From Rheinheimera aquimaris (GTDB lineage: Bacteria > Pseudomonadota > Gammaproteobacteria > Enterobacterales > Alteromonadaceae), in assembly GCF_020531985.1 (NCBI RefSeq), contig NZ_JAJAVQ010000005.1, positions 124,001-188,000 of the forward strand: a stretch of 64,000 nt of DNA, written 5' to 3'. Made by a program: the position numbers and the translations under genes. The notes under the pieces are model-generated. The model was not told the DNA's origin, ran no database searches, and saw nothing but the letters and a program-made list of their open reading frames with translations. Shown piece by piece: positions 9,524 through 17,836 of this stretch. Numbering within the stretch: the first letter of the stretch is position 1; every line of letters begins with the position of its first letter.

Positions 9524-10453
9524 ATGAACCCTTTAGAGCAACTAAAACAGATGACCACAGTGGTCGCAGACAGCGGTGATATAGACGCCATTCGCCATCT
9601 GCAACCAAGGGATGCCACCACCAACCCGTCACTTATCCTGCAGGCTGGCGCACAACCACAGTACCGCCATCTGCTTAGTAAAGCACAATCTGCTTACCCG
9701 TCTAACCTGCAAGCTGCTTGCGAGCAGGTTACAGTAAATTTTGGTGTCGAGATTCTGCACCATGTACCAGGCCGGGTATCGACTGAAATTGATGCCCATC
9801 TGTCGTTTAACTGCAGTGCCAGCATCGACAGCGCCCTGCGGATCATAGAGCGCTATCAGCAAGCGGGTATCGATAAGGCGAGGGTGCTGATTAAACTTGC
9901 GGCAACCTGGCAGGGCATTCAGGCTGCAGCAGAGCTGGAAAAGCGCGGCATTCACTGCAACCTGACATTACTGTTCAGCCTGACACAGGCTAAGGCCTGT
10001 GCTGATGCCGGTGTGACGTTGATTTCACCTTTTGTCGGCCGCATTCTGGACTGGTATAAACAGCATCAGCCAGAGCAGGATTTTACCGGCCAAAACGACC
10101 CGGGCGTACAATCTGTTAAACGTATTTATCAGTATTACAAGCAGCATGGCATCGATACGGTCGTTATGGGTGCTAGCTTTCGCAATATTGAACAAATACG
10201 TCAGCTGGCCGGTTGTGATCTGCTCACCATAGCGCCGGATTTGCTGTCGCAGTTACAGACATCATCTGAGCCACTGACCAGAATGTTGCAACCGCAACAA
10301 GCTGCCAGCAGCACTAAACCTGAGGCGTTGGCCGAAGCTGACTTTTTATGGCAACTGAATGAAGATGTGATGGCCAGTGACAAGCTGGCTGAAGGTATTC
10401 GCAAGTTTGCTGCCGATCAGCGTAAACTGGAACAGCTGCTTAGTACACTGTGA
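9524..10453 (+). CDS. tal: Transaldolase
   Basis: Pentose-phosphate-pathway enzyme that moves a dihydroxyacetone unit from sedoheptulose 7-phosphate to glyceraldehyde 3-phosphate, draining the xylulose 5-phosphate made by XylAB. The 309-residue protein is of the classical TalA/TalB type: DATTNPSLIL near the N-terminus, HVPGRVSTEIDAHLSF, the Schiff-base lysine in RVLIKLAATWQG, then NLTLLFSLTQA and ISPFVGRILDW. Its start lies 3 bp after the GH115 stop, so it is the third gene of the xylan operon. A dedicated transaldolase copy here suggests co-induction with xylan degradation; a housekeeping copy may exist elsewhere. Confidence 0.95.
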   Translation: MNPLEQLKQMTTVVADSGDIDAIRHLQPRDATTNPSLILQAGAQPQYRHLLSKAQSAYPSNLQAACEQVTVNFGVEILHHVPGRVSTEIDAHLSFNCSASIDSALRIIERYQQAGIDKARVLIKLAATWQGIQAAAELEKRGIHCNLTLLFSLTQAKACADAGVTLISPFVGRILDWYKQHQPEQDFTGQNDPGVQSVKRIYQYYKQHGIDTVVMGASFRNIEQIRQLAGCDLLTIAPDLLSQLQTSSEPLTRMLQPQQAASSTKPEALAEADFLWQLNEDVMASDKLAEGIRKFAADQRKLEQLLSTL

Positions 10454-10489
10454 CCATCAGGCAAACGCTTTAATAACGAGTTTCACAGG

Positions 10490-10514
10490 GCTTGCGCTTC
10501 ATTCTGCCGCAAGC
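10490..10514 (+). terminator. Weak hairpin after tal
   Basis: Stem GCTTGCG/CGCAAGC (7 bp, 11-nt loop) 36 bp past the tal stop, followed only by CGCTTTACC. It may be a weak or Rho-assisted terminator. Confidence 0.4.
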
Positions 10515-10578
10515 CGCTTTACCTTATCAGCACAAATACGCACTATAAGCTGGCGTGCAACAGTGCAGAGAACCCGTT

Positions 10579-11364
10579 ATGTCAGTGCTTACTCCCTATC
10601 AGTTACGTCAACAGTGCCGCAGCGGCCAGTTCAGCGGCAATACCTCCGGTTTTGCGCCGGGTTTTGTCCAGGCCAATATGGCGATACTGCCAAAACAGTA
10701 TGCGGCCGATTTTCTGCAGTTTTGCCATTTCAACCCCAAGCCCTGTCCGCTGCTGGGTATGGCGGCCGCACCCGGTGCTATTGATATGCCGTCTTTGGCG
10801 ACAGAGCTTGATATCCGCAGTGATCTGCCCAGATACCGGGTGTTTAAAAACGGCGAGCTTACCGATGAAGTTACCGATGTAAAAAGCATCTGGCGCGATG
10901 ATTTAGTGACCTTTTTAATTGGCTGCTCGTTTTCATTTGAAGAATCACTGTTGGCCGACGGCCTGGAAATTCGCAACATTACCGAGAAAGTGAATGTGCC
11001 TATGTACCGCACCAATATTGCCTGTTCCCCTGCCGGCGTATTTCATGGTGGTATGGTGGTCAGTATGCGCCCAATGAAGCCTGCCGATGCGATACGGGCG
11101 ATTCAGATTTGTTCGCGTTTTCCGCAGGTACATGGTGCGCCGGTACACTTTGGCGATCCGGCAGCTATTGGCATTAACAACATAGATAAACCTGACTTTG
11201 GTGATGCAGTAACAATAAAGCCGGGCGAAGTACCGGTATTCTGGGCTTGCGGCGTAACGCCGCAGGTGGCCATAGCTAACGCCAAAGTGGATTTTTGCAT
11301 AACCCACAGCCCTGGCCATATGTTGGTTACCGATATCCCAAACAGCAAACTGTCGGTGCTGTAG
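10579..11364 (+). CDS. DUF1445 (YcsI-type) putative hydro-lyase / D-glutamate cyclase family
   Basis: A member of the DUF1445 family (B. subtilis YcsI, formerly 'putative hydro-lyase'). The family is related to the N-terminal part of animal D-glutamate cyclase, which makes 5-oxo-D-proline from D-glutamate. Landmarks are LAP-like [56 protein letters not shown] and [13 protein letters not shown]. An in-frame GTG 24 bases upstream gives a longer product, but the ATG at 10579 matches the usual family start ([11 protein letters not shown]). YcsI is often found with 5-oxoprolinase genes, and pxpABC and a DUF4392 gene occur about 5-8 kb downstream on the same strand. The biochemical role is inferred. 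Confidence 0.85.
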   Translation: MSVLTPYQLRQQCRSGQFSGNTSGFAPGFVQANMAILPKQYAADFLQFCHFNPKPCPLLGMAAAPGAIDMPSLATELDIRSDLPRYRVFKNGELTDEVTDVKSIWRDDLVTFLIGCSFSFEESLLADGLEIRNITEKVNVPMYRTNIACSPAGVFHGGMVVSMRPMKPADAIRAIQICSRFPQVHGAPVHFGDPAAIGINNIDKPDFGDAVTIKPGEVPVFWACGVTPQVAIANAKVDFCITHSPGHMLVTDIPNSKLSVL

Positions 11365-11384
11365 CGTACTGTGTAGTACGTTAC
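11361..11384 (+). terminator. Terminator at the end of the DUF1445 gene
   Basis: Hairpin with CGTACT/AGTACG core extended to GTA/TAC (9 of 10 pairs) and a 4-nt loop, followed by TTTT. It overlaps the TAG stop codon of the preceding gene. Confidence 0.6.
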
Positions 11385-11409
11385 TTTTGAACGTTGATGC
11401 AGACGCCAG

Positions 11410-11769
11410 CTATTTTCTGATAAATAAGTAAACAGCTGAATAAAACACCGGCAGCAAACATAACGCCAAGCCGGCTGGTGTTGTGGCCTGCTGCATAATT
11501 GTCAGATTGGTTATCAGCATCAATGATGTCAACATAGCTGCCGAGACAGATAATGCTAGTACGAGCTGTTTTTGAGATATCGCCGAAGCAGAAAAGTACC
11601 CGCCTGAAAAAAAGTTACTTAAGGTGTCCTTGACCGATGCGCTCCCTGTCAGAAAGAGAATATTGAGAATCAGCCAGAAGGCTAAAGTCACTGTATCCAA
11701 CAGTGACATTAGATTTACCTGTGAGTACGCGACAACGACCAATAACACAGCAAACTTGAACACCGGCAT
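11410..11769 (-). CDS. Small integral membrane protein, unknown function
   Basis: I do not recognise a family. The product is about 119 residues with three to four hydrophobic segments (around FKFAVLLVVVAY, LAFWLILNILFL, LVLALSVSAAMLTSLMLI and GLALCLLPVFYSAVYLF), so it should span the inner membrane. I chose the ATG at 11769, which follows AAGGAATCTAGC (good Shine-Dalgarno spacing), over an upstream in-frame GTG at 11811 that lacks one. It lies just downstream of the B3 beta-lactamase gene on the same strand and may be cotranscribed. Its base composition is more AT-rich than that of its neighbours. Confidence 0.65.
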   Translation of the reverse strand: MPVFKFAVLLVVVAYSQVNLMSLLDTVTLAFWLILNILFLTGSASVKDTLSNFFSGGYFSASAISQKQLVLALSVSAAMLTSLMLITNLTIMQQATTPAGLALCLLPVFYSAVYLFIRK

Positions 11770-11821
11770 GCTAGATTCCTTTTTCAGATGATTTAACTCT
11801 GTATCTATCACCTTGTTGCCG

Positions 11822-12730
11822 TTACTTATCGGCTGACGTTTTTTCTTTTGTTAAACGCTGCTCTAAACGCCCTGTTACAGCATCAGCGTAGCTCACACAG
11901 CCTTGTGGATCAGATAAACCGTCACTGCTTTGCAGCCGCGTACGCATGTTGCTGGCTGACGGATGAGGCGTCAGCAGAACCTGACAGTCCAGTTTGGCAA
12001 GCGTATTCAAACCGGCTCTATAGGCATTGAGGTAACTCAGGTGTTCACTAAAGCGGTAACTGTCACTGCTGACCGGCGATAAACTGTCGGCATACACCAG
12101 TACCTGGCATTGGCCAGCCTCACAGCTGGTCCACTGCCAGCTGAGTGCACCTGGCGTATGGCCAGGAGTAGCGATTGGCATCAAGCTCAAGTCGCCCAGA
12201 TTAACCGCCGTTCCCGCCGTCACCTGGCCATCCACTCTTGCCGGTGGAAACGGCTTGTGCATACCTGCCTGGGGGTCGGCGCTACTGACCACTCCACTTG
12301 CCAGCACCGGCGCGGCGGCGGCCGACGCCAGCAATTTTGCTCCGCTTAATTGCTGTAATCTGGCTAAGCCGGCAACATGATCAAAATGCTCGTGGCTTTG
12401 CAGCAGCAATTTAATATCACTCAGCGAAAAGCCGAGCGAGCGGATATTGTTCGCAATAACATCTGCGCCGGCTTCAGTGGCGCCATCAATCAAAATATGG
12501 CCCTTATCACCGGTGATCAAAATAGCGCTGATCCCACAGGTACCAACATAGTAACTGTTGCCATAAATGCGATATGGCGGGCCGGCTTTGTCCCAGTCAT
12601 CCCAATCGGCGCAACGCGCTACCCAGTCCGATACCGGCGGGCTGGCTACTGTCTTTGGCGCACTGCTACAGGCAGCCAACAACATTATTAACAGACAGAA
12701 AAAACAGCGGGTGAATGTCCGGTAAGTCAC
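11822..12730 (-). CDS. Subclass B3 metallo-beta-lactamase (lipoprotein)
   Basis: Zinc hydrolase of the MBL fold, predicted to open beta-lactam rings in the periplasm. The signal peptide ends in lipobox LAAC (Cys21), so the enzyme may be membrane-anchored. Zinc ligands of subclass B3 are complete: SHEHFDH gives H113, H115, D117 and H118; TPGHTPG gives H191; TPHPS gives H256. The B3-typical YADSLSPVS segment (with Ser in place of the B1 cysteine ligand) lies at about 213-221. Total length of 302 is normal. It is divergent from a MetR-like LysR gene rather than an AmpR. Other MBL-fold activities (for example lactonase) are possible but less likely given the B3 signature. No mobile element flanks it, so it looks intrinsic. 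Confidence 0.88.
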   Translation of the reverse strand: MTYRTFTRCFFCLLIMLLAACSSAPKTVASPPVSDWVARCADWDDWDKAGPPYRIYGNSYYVGTCGISAILITGDKGHILIDGATEAGADVIANNIRSLGFSLSDIKLLLQSHEHFDHVAGLARLQQLSGAKLLASAAAAPVLASGVVSSADPQAGMHKPFPPARVDGQVTAGTAVNLGDLSLMPIATPGHTPGALSWQWTSCEAGQCQVLVYADSLSPVSSDSYRFSEHLSYLNAYRAGLNTLAKLDCQVLLTPHPSASNMRTRLQSSDGLSDPQGCVSYADAVTGRLEQRLTKEKTSADK

Positions 12731-12898
12731 AACAGGGCTCCGTTAGCTAAAAGGTAAACATTGGTTAATAAGGTCAACTGCATCATTAACCATGCCTATG
12801 CTGGTTGCAAGTAGTAGGCAATGCATATTGATAACTGTACGCATGATATAAATTACTGTATTTTCAAAATTCAATGAAATTTAGTCATAGGTAGCAGC

Positions 12899-13801
12899 GT
12901 GATTGAAAAAATACACCTGAGCATTATGCGCGAGATTAACCGCCAGGGCTCATTAACTGCGGCAGCCAGTAGCCTTAATCTGACACAGTCAGCACTAAGC
13001 CACAGTATCAAAAAGCTGGAACTTCAGTCAGGTATAGCACTGTGGTTAAAAGACGGCCGGCAGATCCGTCTGACCGAAGCGGGTAATTATTTGCTGGAGC
13101 AAGCCAACCGCGTATTACCTCAGTTTGAGCGTATTGATGAAACGCTGCGCCAGTTTGCCGGCAACGAAAGAGGCAGTTTGCGAGTAGGCATGGAATGCCA
13201 TCCCTGTTATCAGTGGCTGCTTAAGGTGGTTCAGCCTTTTCTGGCGCAATCGCCGGGAGTAGATATTGATGTTAAGCAGCGCTTTCAGTTTGGCGGTATG
13301 GCGGCGCTGTTTAACTACGATATTGATTTGCTGATAACGCCGGATCCTATCCTGAAAGAACAGATTATGTTCGAGCCGGTATTTCCATACGAATTAGTGC
13401 TGGTTGTTGGCCAGAGCAATAAACTCAGTGCACTGACACAACTTGAGCCGGCAGATTTAACTGACCAAACCTTACTGACCTACCCGGTTGAAACCGCCAG
13501 GCTGGATATTTTTCAGCAATTTTTGCTACCTGCCCAATGCATGCCACGGTTGCACAAAACGTTGGAGGCTACCGATATTATTCTGCAGATGGTGGCAGCA
13601 AACCGTGGTGTGACTGCGATGCCAAAATGGTTAGCATTGGAATATGCTCAAAAGCTGCCGGTCAAGGCGCTGCGGCTGGGTAATAGCGGCATTAATAAAC
13701 ATATCTATGTTGGTTATCGTAAGCATGAGCAACACAATACCCATCTGCAAACCTTTATCAGGCTGGCAAAGCAGCAGGCCAGCCTGATAACAGCAGGGTA
13801 A
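12899..13801 (+). CDS. LysR-family regulator, MetR-like
   Basis: DNA-binding LysR regulator of 300 residues. The winged helix-turn-helix occupies about 1-60 (GSLTAAASSLNLTQSALSHS). The effector domain resembles E. coli MetR at several points: GMECHPCYQWL, TYPVETARLDIFQQFLLPA and ILQMVAANRGVTAMPKW. The start is GTG, and the protein then begins like MetR (MIEKIHL). It is divergent from the B3 beta-lactamase gene over 168 bp. It could regulate that gene, or distant methionine-biosynthesis genes using homocysteine as co-effector; no met gene is in the window. A 13-bp inverted repeat sits inside its 3' end and it converges on the GFA gene 3 bp further on. Confidence 0.88.
   Translation: MIEKIHLSIMREINRQGSLTAAASSLNLTQSALSHSIKKLELQSGIALWLKDGRQIRLTEAGNYLLEQANRVLPQFERIDETLRQFAGNERGSLRVGMECHPCYQWLLKVVQPFLAQSPGVDIDVKQRFQFGGMAALFNYDIDLLITPDPILKEQIMFEPVFPYELVLVVGQSNKLSALTQLEPADLTDQTLLTYPVETARLDIFQQFLLPAQCMPRLHKTLEATDIILQMVAANRGVTAMPKWLALEYAQKLPVKALRLGNSGINKHIYVGYRKHEQHNTHLQTFIRLAKQQASLITAG
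13755..13790. terminator. Bidirectional terminator-like hairpin inside the lysR 3' end
   Basis: Perfect 13-bp inverted repeat (TTATCAGGCTGGC and its complement) with a 10-nt loop, entirely inside the last codons of the LysR gene. The convergent GFA gene starts its 3' end 15 bp later, leaving no intergenic room for a terminator, so this coding hairpin probably serves both strands. There is no T-run. Confidence 0.6.
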
Positions 13802-13804
13802 ATA

Positions 13805-14224
13805 TTATTGTGGTGGTGCAAAGGCGGCAAACAGCTCATCGCAGGTCATATTATGTGTTTGCTCGGCAAAACTATAGTAGCCAGGTTTGCTATCGATACA
13901 CACCTGATGATCAAACACCAGATCATCCGCCTGTTCGAACAGCCCGGCCGGCATGATGTACTGACCATTCTGGCTTAAGCGGTAAAACAGATGGGTACCA
14001 CATTCGCTACAAAAACCACGTGAGGCCCAGTCTGACGAGCGAAAAGCCCGGATATACTGTTCGCCGTCGAAACTGACACCGGTACCACAGTCGACAGCCA
14101 GCAGAGGGCCGCCGCCCCAACGCCGGCACATACCACAGTGGCAGGCTCCCACCTTGCTGTCTGCCGAGCTGGCACTGATTTTAACCTTACCGCATAAACA
14201 CTGGCCGTGACGCTGAACCGACAT
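13805..14224 (-). CDS. GFA-family (glutathione-dependent formaldehyde-activating-like) zinc protein
   Basis: Small Mss4-fold protein of 139 residues carrying the zinc-binding cysteine set of the GFA family: C9 and C11 (CLCG), C28, C30 and C33 (CHCGMC), and C72 and C75 (CSECG). Some members act on S-hydroxymethylglutathione, but most paralogues, including ones of this type, have no proven reaction. It begins with ATG 8 bp after a GGAGG-like sequence. It ends convergent with the LysR gene. Nothing in the neighbourhood suggests formaldehyde metabolism, so function is open. Confidence 0.88.
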   Translation of the reverse strand: MSVQRHGQCLCGKVKISASSADSKVGACHCGMCRRWGGGPLLAVDCGTGVSFDGEQYIRAFRSSDWASRGFCSECGTHLFYRLSQNGQYIMPAGLFEQADDLVFDHQVCIDSKPGYYSFAEQTHNMTCDELFAAFAPPQ

Positions 14225-14341
14225 GCTTCCCTCCTTACAATGACGTTAAACCGCTAAGCCCGTTGGCATAAACCTAGTGCAAGGTGGGCGCGGCGTCCAC
14301 TTGCAATGTGGGCATACCGCAACCCGAGCCCGCCGCAGCCT

Positions 14342-16201
14342 TTAATATTGTGCGGCAATCTGATCAGGTTGTTGCCATACACTGTGATACACCGTATCGC
14401 CCAGCACAAAGTAAATGTCATCTTCGATCAGCACAGTACGTGCTTCCCAGCTGTTTGCCCGCTGATTGTATTCAGGTATTAATTCGCCGACTTTTTGCAT
14501 AACACCGTTATCGGCCACTTCCAGCAGCAACAAACTGACCATTTCCCCTAACTCATCATCAAAACGGCTAAGCGGCACGGCCATGCGTGTCGTGCCGGAT
14601 TGATGCAGCGCAGCCAGGCTATGATGCTGGTATTCCAACGGCGAATACTGACCGCTAAACAGCAAATCATCCTGTAACACGGCATCGTCAGCACTGACGT
14701 CAAATAACGCAATTTTTGCACTGGCGCTGTTCCAGACAGGTTCGCCCTGCTCCTCAAACGTAATGTTTTGGCCTAAACCCCACAGCAGATCATCAGTGAC
14801 GCTATGCAAATAAGCTGAATAGCCAGGGATCTCCAGAGCACCAATAACCCGCGGCTGTAACGTGTTACTGATATCAAAGGTATATAATGGATCGGTGCGC
14901 TCAAAAGTCACCACATAGGCCCGGTCACCGGTAAACCTGACACCATAAATGGCCTCGCCTGGCTTGCCGATGACTTCATTCGGGTATTGCTGATTTGGCA
15001 GCTGCGCCACGGTATTGAGTGTATCGCCCTCTTGCTGCAGTACCCAAAGCCGGTGCATAGGCCCTTCCTCACCACTAACTGAGTTAAACAGCAGCAGTGT
15101 CTGGTCTTTTTCATACAGCATAAAATCGGTCTGGCTGGCGGCTATCTGTCCGTCTACCGCACCAGTTGCCTGATAGCTCGCAGCACTATCTTCAAGGCTG
15201 AACTTATGCACTACTGTTTGCGCGCCGGTCTGCTCCAGTACCAAACCATGCAGGTATAAATGCTGGGCTGACATATAGAAGTCTGTGATTTCGCCGACAA
15301 CACAGGCACTTTGCGTTTGATAAGGCGCACTGGTACTTAGCCGGGTAATCACCACCATATTGCTGCTGCCTTCATTATTTTGAATATCTGCAGGCAGATA
15401 GCACTGGTCAGCACTGAACATGGGTTCAGCTTCTGCATTATTGACTCTGCGCTTTGGTAGCAGCTCAGCCAGACTGGCAGCTTGTAACACTGCCATATTG
15501 TGGCGCTTATCGGCCTCAGTTGCTGCATATCCCAATAAACCTGCGGCATGCGGCCGGTAGCGCGAAACCAGCCATAATGCATCATCCGTCCGACGGCTAT
15601 CCAGTAATGCACCATCAAGCTCAAGCTGATATACCGCATTACCTTGCTCAAACAACTGTACAACTGTACGGCTATTAACACTCTCTGCCGGCGTGGTCAG
15701 CAGGCCGATATAATCTTGCTGGTCATCTCCCAGTACCGTTAACTGACCTTCATCTACATAAAGCCCTTTTATCCGCTTTAGCGGATCCGCTAACGGCAGT
15801 GCTGCCATAGCAGTCAAACCACTGTCAGCTTCGCGGAACCAACGTTTAAGGTAGGGGTTACCAGTGTCCGCATCTTTGCCGCTTACGTATAAAATGCGGT
15901 CACTGAACTTCACCCTGTCAGCTTCATCAACACCCGGTGTAATCAGGTTGGTACCTGAATCGGCTGGTTGAGTGGGTGTAGGATTTTCCTCACCCACGCT
16001 GGTAGTTTGGGCATAGAGGCCAAACTTCATATACTGTGTCAGTGTTGGCGCATTGGTCTGCGTTAATGATGCAGTACTGCTTTTATCGGTTGAAACCTGC
16101 CATAAATCAGTCGTGGTGTTATCGTTATCTGAACTACCACCACAGGCGCTCAGTATTGTCGTACTGACTAAAACTGCCAATGAATATAGAGTACGCATCA
16201 T
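14342..16201 (-). CDS. Secreted beta-propeller-domain lipoprotein (PF09826-like)
   Basis: Exported protein of 619 residues with signal peptide and lipobox LSAC (Cys20), followed by a Gly/Ser/Asp/Asn linker. The rest resembles the 'beta propeller domain' family found in archaeal and gammaproteobacterial secreted proteins: GVDEADRVKFSDRILYVSG early, then VRFTGDRAYVVTFERTDPLYTFD, and LEIPGYSAYLHSV near residue 460. No catalytic motif is visible, so it may be a binding or scaffold protein. It runs leftward, divergent from pxpA across about 220 bp. Imperfect GC-rich hairpin-forming sequence follows its stop at about 14277-14310. Confidence 0.8.
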   Translation of the reverse strand: MMRTLYSLAVLVSTTILSACGGSSDNDNTTTDLWQVSTDKSSTASLTQTNAPTLTQYMKFGLYAQTTSVGEENPTPTQPADSGTNLITPGVDEADRVKFSDRILYVSGKDADTGNPYLKRWFREADSGLTAMAALPLADPLKRIKGLYVDEGQLTVLGDDQQDYIGLLTTPAESVNSRTVVQLFEQGNAVYQLELDGALLDSRRTDDALWLVSRYRPHAAGLLGYAATEADKRHNMAVLQAASLAELLPKRRVNNAEAEPMFSADQCYLPADIQNNEGSSNMVVITRLSTSAPYQTQSACVVGEITDFYMSAQHLYLHGLVLEQTGAQTVVHKFSLEDSAASYQATGAVDGQIAASQTDFMLYEKDQTLLLFNSVSGEEGPMHRLWVLQQEGDTLNTVAQLPNQQYPNEVIGKPGEAIYGVRFTGDRAYVVTFERTDPLYTFDISNTLQPRVIGALEIPGYSAYLHSVTDDLLWGLGQNITFEEQGEPVWNSASAKIALFDVSADDAVLQDDLLFSGQYSPLEYQHHSLAALHQSGTTRMAVPLSRFDDELGEMVSLLLLEVADNGVMQKVGELIPEYNQRANSWEARTVLIEDDIYFVLGDTVYHSVWQQPDQIAAQY

Positions 16202-16421
16202 TCACCTCCCTATTAGTTGCCACTTAAAATGTAAATAATTAGCGAATAATGTAGACACTTTACTGGTGGACAGTTGTGTAAAAATGTAAACAAAATACCA
16301 ATAAACGTTTGTCCTTGCCCATATCGGTCTGCTGCCGTATTTGGTCGCATCCGACTAGACTATTACTAAATTTAAACGCAACATGAATAAATTATTTTTC
16401 AACTGCGACGACGGGGGCAGG

Positions 16422-17147
16422 ATGAAACTGAATTGTGATTTAGGCGAAAGCTTCGGCAGCTGGCAAATGGGGCTGGATGCCGCTGTGATGCCGTACATTG
16501 ATATGGCAAATATTGCCTGCGGTTTTCATGCCGGCGATGCCGACGTGATGGCCAAAACCCTGCAACTGGCCAAACAACATGGCGTGACCGTTGGCGCCCA
16601 CCCTTCTTACCCGGATCTGCAAGGCTTTGGCCGGCGCAGCATGGCGCTGTCTGCCAGTGAAATTATTAACACTATGCGCTATCAGATAGCCGCGCTGGAC
16701 GGTATGGCACAAAGTGCTGATGTCTCCATAAGCTACGTTAAACCACATGGCGCGTTGTACAACGACATGATGGCCAGCGCCAGTGTTTTCGACGCCGTAC
16801 TGGACGCAGTGGCGGGCTACTACCGGCCACTTAAATTAATGATTCTGGCCACGGCAGAGCAACAGCATTATCGTGACTTAGCCAACGCCAAAGGCGTCGA
16901 GCTGTTATTTGAAGCTTTTGCTGACCGGCGTTATACCGACGACGGCAAACTAACGCCACGGGCTCAGCCCGGTGCTGTGTTGCATGAAGCCGAGATGCTG
17001 GCACAGGTATCGCAACTGGTGACACAGGGCACGGTCACAACAGTGTCGGGTAAAACCTTGCCACTTAACGCAGATACGCTATGCGTACACGGCGATAATC
17101 AGGCTGCTATCGCTCAGGTAGAAAAAATTAAGGCCCTGCTGGCATGA
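16422..17147 (+). CDS. pxpA: 5-oxoprolinase subunit A
   Basis: LamB/YcsF family subunit of the prokaryotic ATP-dependent 5-oxoprolinase, which hydrolyses 5-oxoproline (pyroglutamate) to glutamate in the cytoplasm. Hallmarks are KLNCDLGESFG at the start, IDMANIACGFHAGDADVM, GAHPSYPDLQGFGRR, YVKPHGALYNDM, FEAFADRRYTDDG and LCVHGDN. I chose the ATG at 16422 because the family begins right there; an in-frame ATG at 16383 adds 13 non-conserved residues without a ribosome site. The stop overlaps pxpB by four bases. The 220 bp upstream shared with the propeller lipoprotein gene should contain the promoter. Confidence 0.95.
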   Translation: MKLNCDLGESFGSWQMGLDAAVMPYIDMANIACGFHAGDADVMAKTLQLAKQHGVTVGAHPSYPDLQGFGRRSMALSASEIINTMRYQIAALDGMAQSADVSISYVKPHGALYNDMMASASVFDAVLDAVAGYYRPLKLMILATAEQQHYRDLANAKGVELLFEAFADRRYTDDGKLTPRAQPGAVLHEAEMLAQVSQLVTQGTVTTVSGKTLPLNADTLCVHGDNQAAIAQVEKIKALLA

Positions 17148-17836
17148 GTCAGGTGCAATATCAACTGAGTAGTGCCGGGGAAAACGCCTTGATGCTGTAT
17201 TTCGAGCAGCGCATTGATCCGGCAATATCCGTGCTGGTACAGCAGGCTTGTGAACTTATCCGTGCAGAATTATCGGAACATTTGCTCGATATACTGCCAT
17301 CTTACGCGTCCATACTGGTGGTATTTAATCCCTTCAGTACAGACTTGTACCGGGTGCGCCGTCAGTTGCAAGATTGCCTGCAACAATTGCAAAGTGCTAA
17401 CGACTCCACCGGCAAACAAATTGAGCTGCCAGTTTACTACAGCGAAGAAAGCGGCCCGGATTTGGCACGGATTGCCAGTACAAAAAACATCAGTATTGCA
17501 GAGGTGATCAGGCGTCATCAGGCCGTCAGCTACCGCGTTTATGCCATTGGCTTTGCGCCGGGTTTTGCTTACCTGGGCGAAGTTGACCCGTTACTGCAAA
17601 TGCCGCGTCTTAGTACACCACGGGCAAAAGTACCACGCGGTGCTGTTGCAATAGCCGACCGGCAAACAGCGGTGTATCCGGCCCCCTCACCCGGTGGCTG
17701 GAACCTGATTGGCTTGTGCCCTACAGCTATGTTTACCCCCGGCGCTACACCGGTTATGCCCGTTGCTGTCGGTGACGAGGTGCGCTTTGTGGCTGTTGAT
17801 AAAGCTGAATTTATACGTTTGGGAGGCGAAGTATGA
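17144..17836 (+). CDS. pxpB: 5-oxoprolinase subunit B
   Basis: KipI-like allophanate-hydrolase subunit 1 domain of 230 residues, the partner of PxpC in the kinase/ATPase part of 5-oxoprolinase. Recognisable segments are LPVYYSEESGPDL, YRVYAIGFAPGFAYLGE, PRLSTPRAKVPRGAVAIADRQTAVYP and SPGGWNLIG. It overlaps pxpA by four bases (ATGA) and pxpC by four bases, which indicates translational coupling of the three subunits. Older annotation calls it a KipI inhibitor of sporulation kinase; with adjacent pxpA and pxpC the oxoprolinase role is far more likely. Confidence 0.95.
   Translation: MSQVQYQLSSAGENALMLYFEQRIDPAISVLVQQACELIRAELSEHLLDILPSYASILVVFNPFSTDLYRVRRQLQDCLQQLQSANDSTGKQIELPVYYSEESGPDLARIASTKNISIAEVIRRHQAVSYRVYAIGFAPGFAYLGEVDPLLQMPRLSTPRAKVPRGAVAIADRQTAVYPAPSPGGWNLIGLCPTAMFTPGATPVMPVAVGDEVRFVAVDKAEFIRLGGEV

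Noticed and set aside
10377-10784. 135-residue open frame on the plus strand across tal and DUF1445 gene ends
   Set aside because: It overlaps two well-supported genes in other frames and shows no family similarity.
12377-12691. 104-residue plus-strand frame opposite the beta-lactamase
   Set aside because: Antisense to a gene with complete zinc-ligand motifs; no ribosome site or domain.
12851-12880. TTCA...TGAA arms upstream of the MetR-like gene as a MetR site
   Set aside because: Spacing and orientation differ from the MetR consensus (TGAA-N5-TTCA); the region is AT-rich, so the match is weak.
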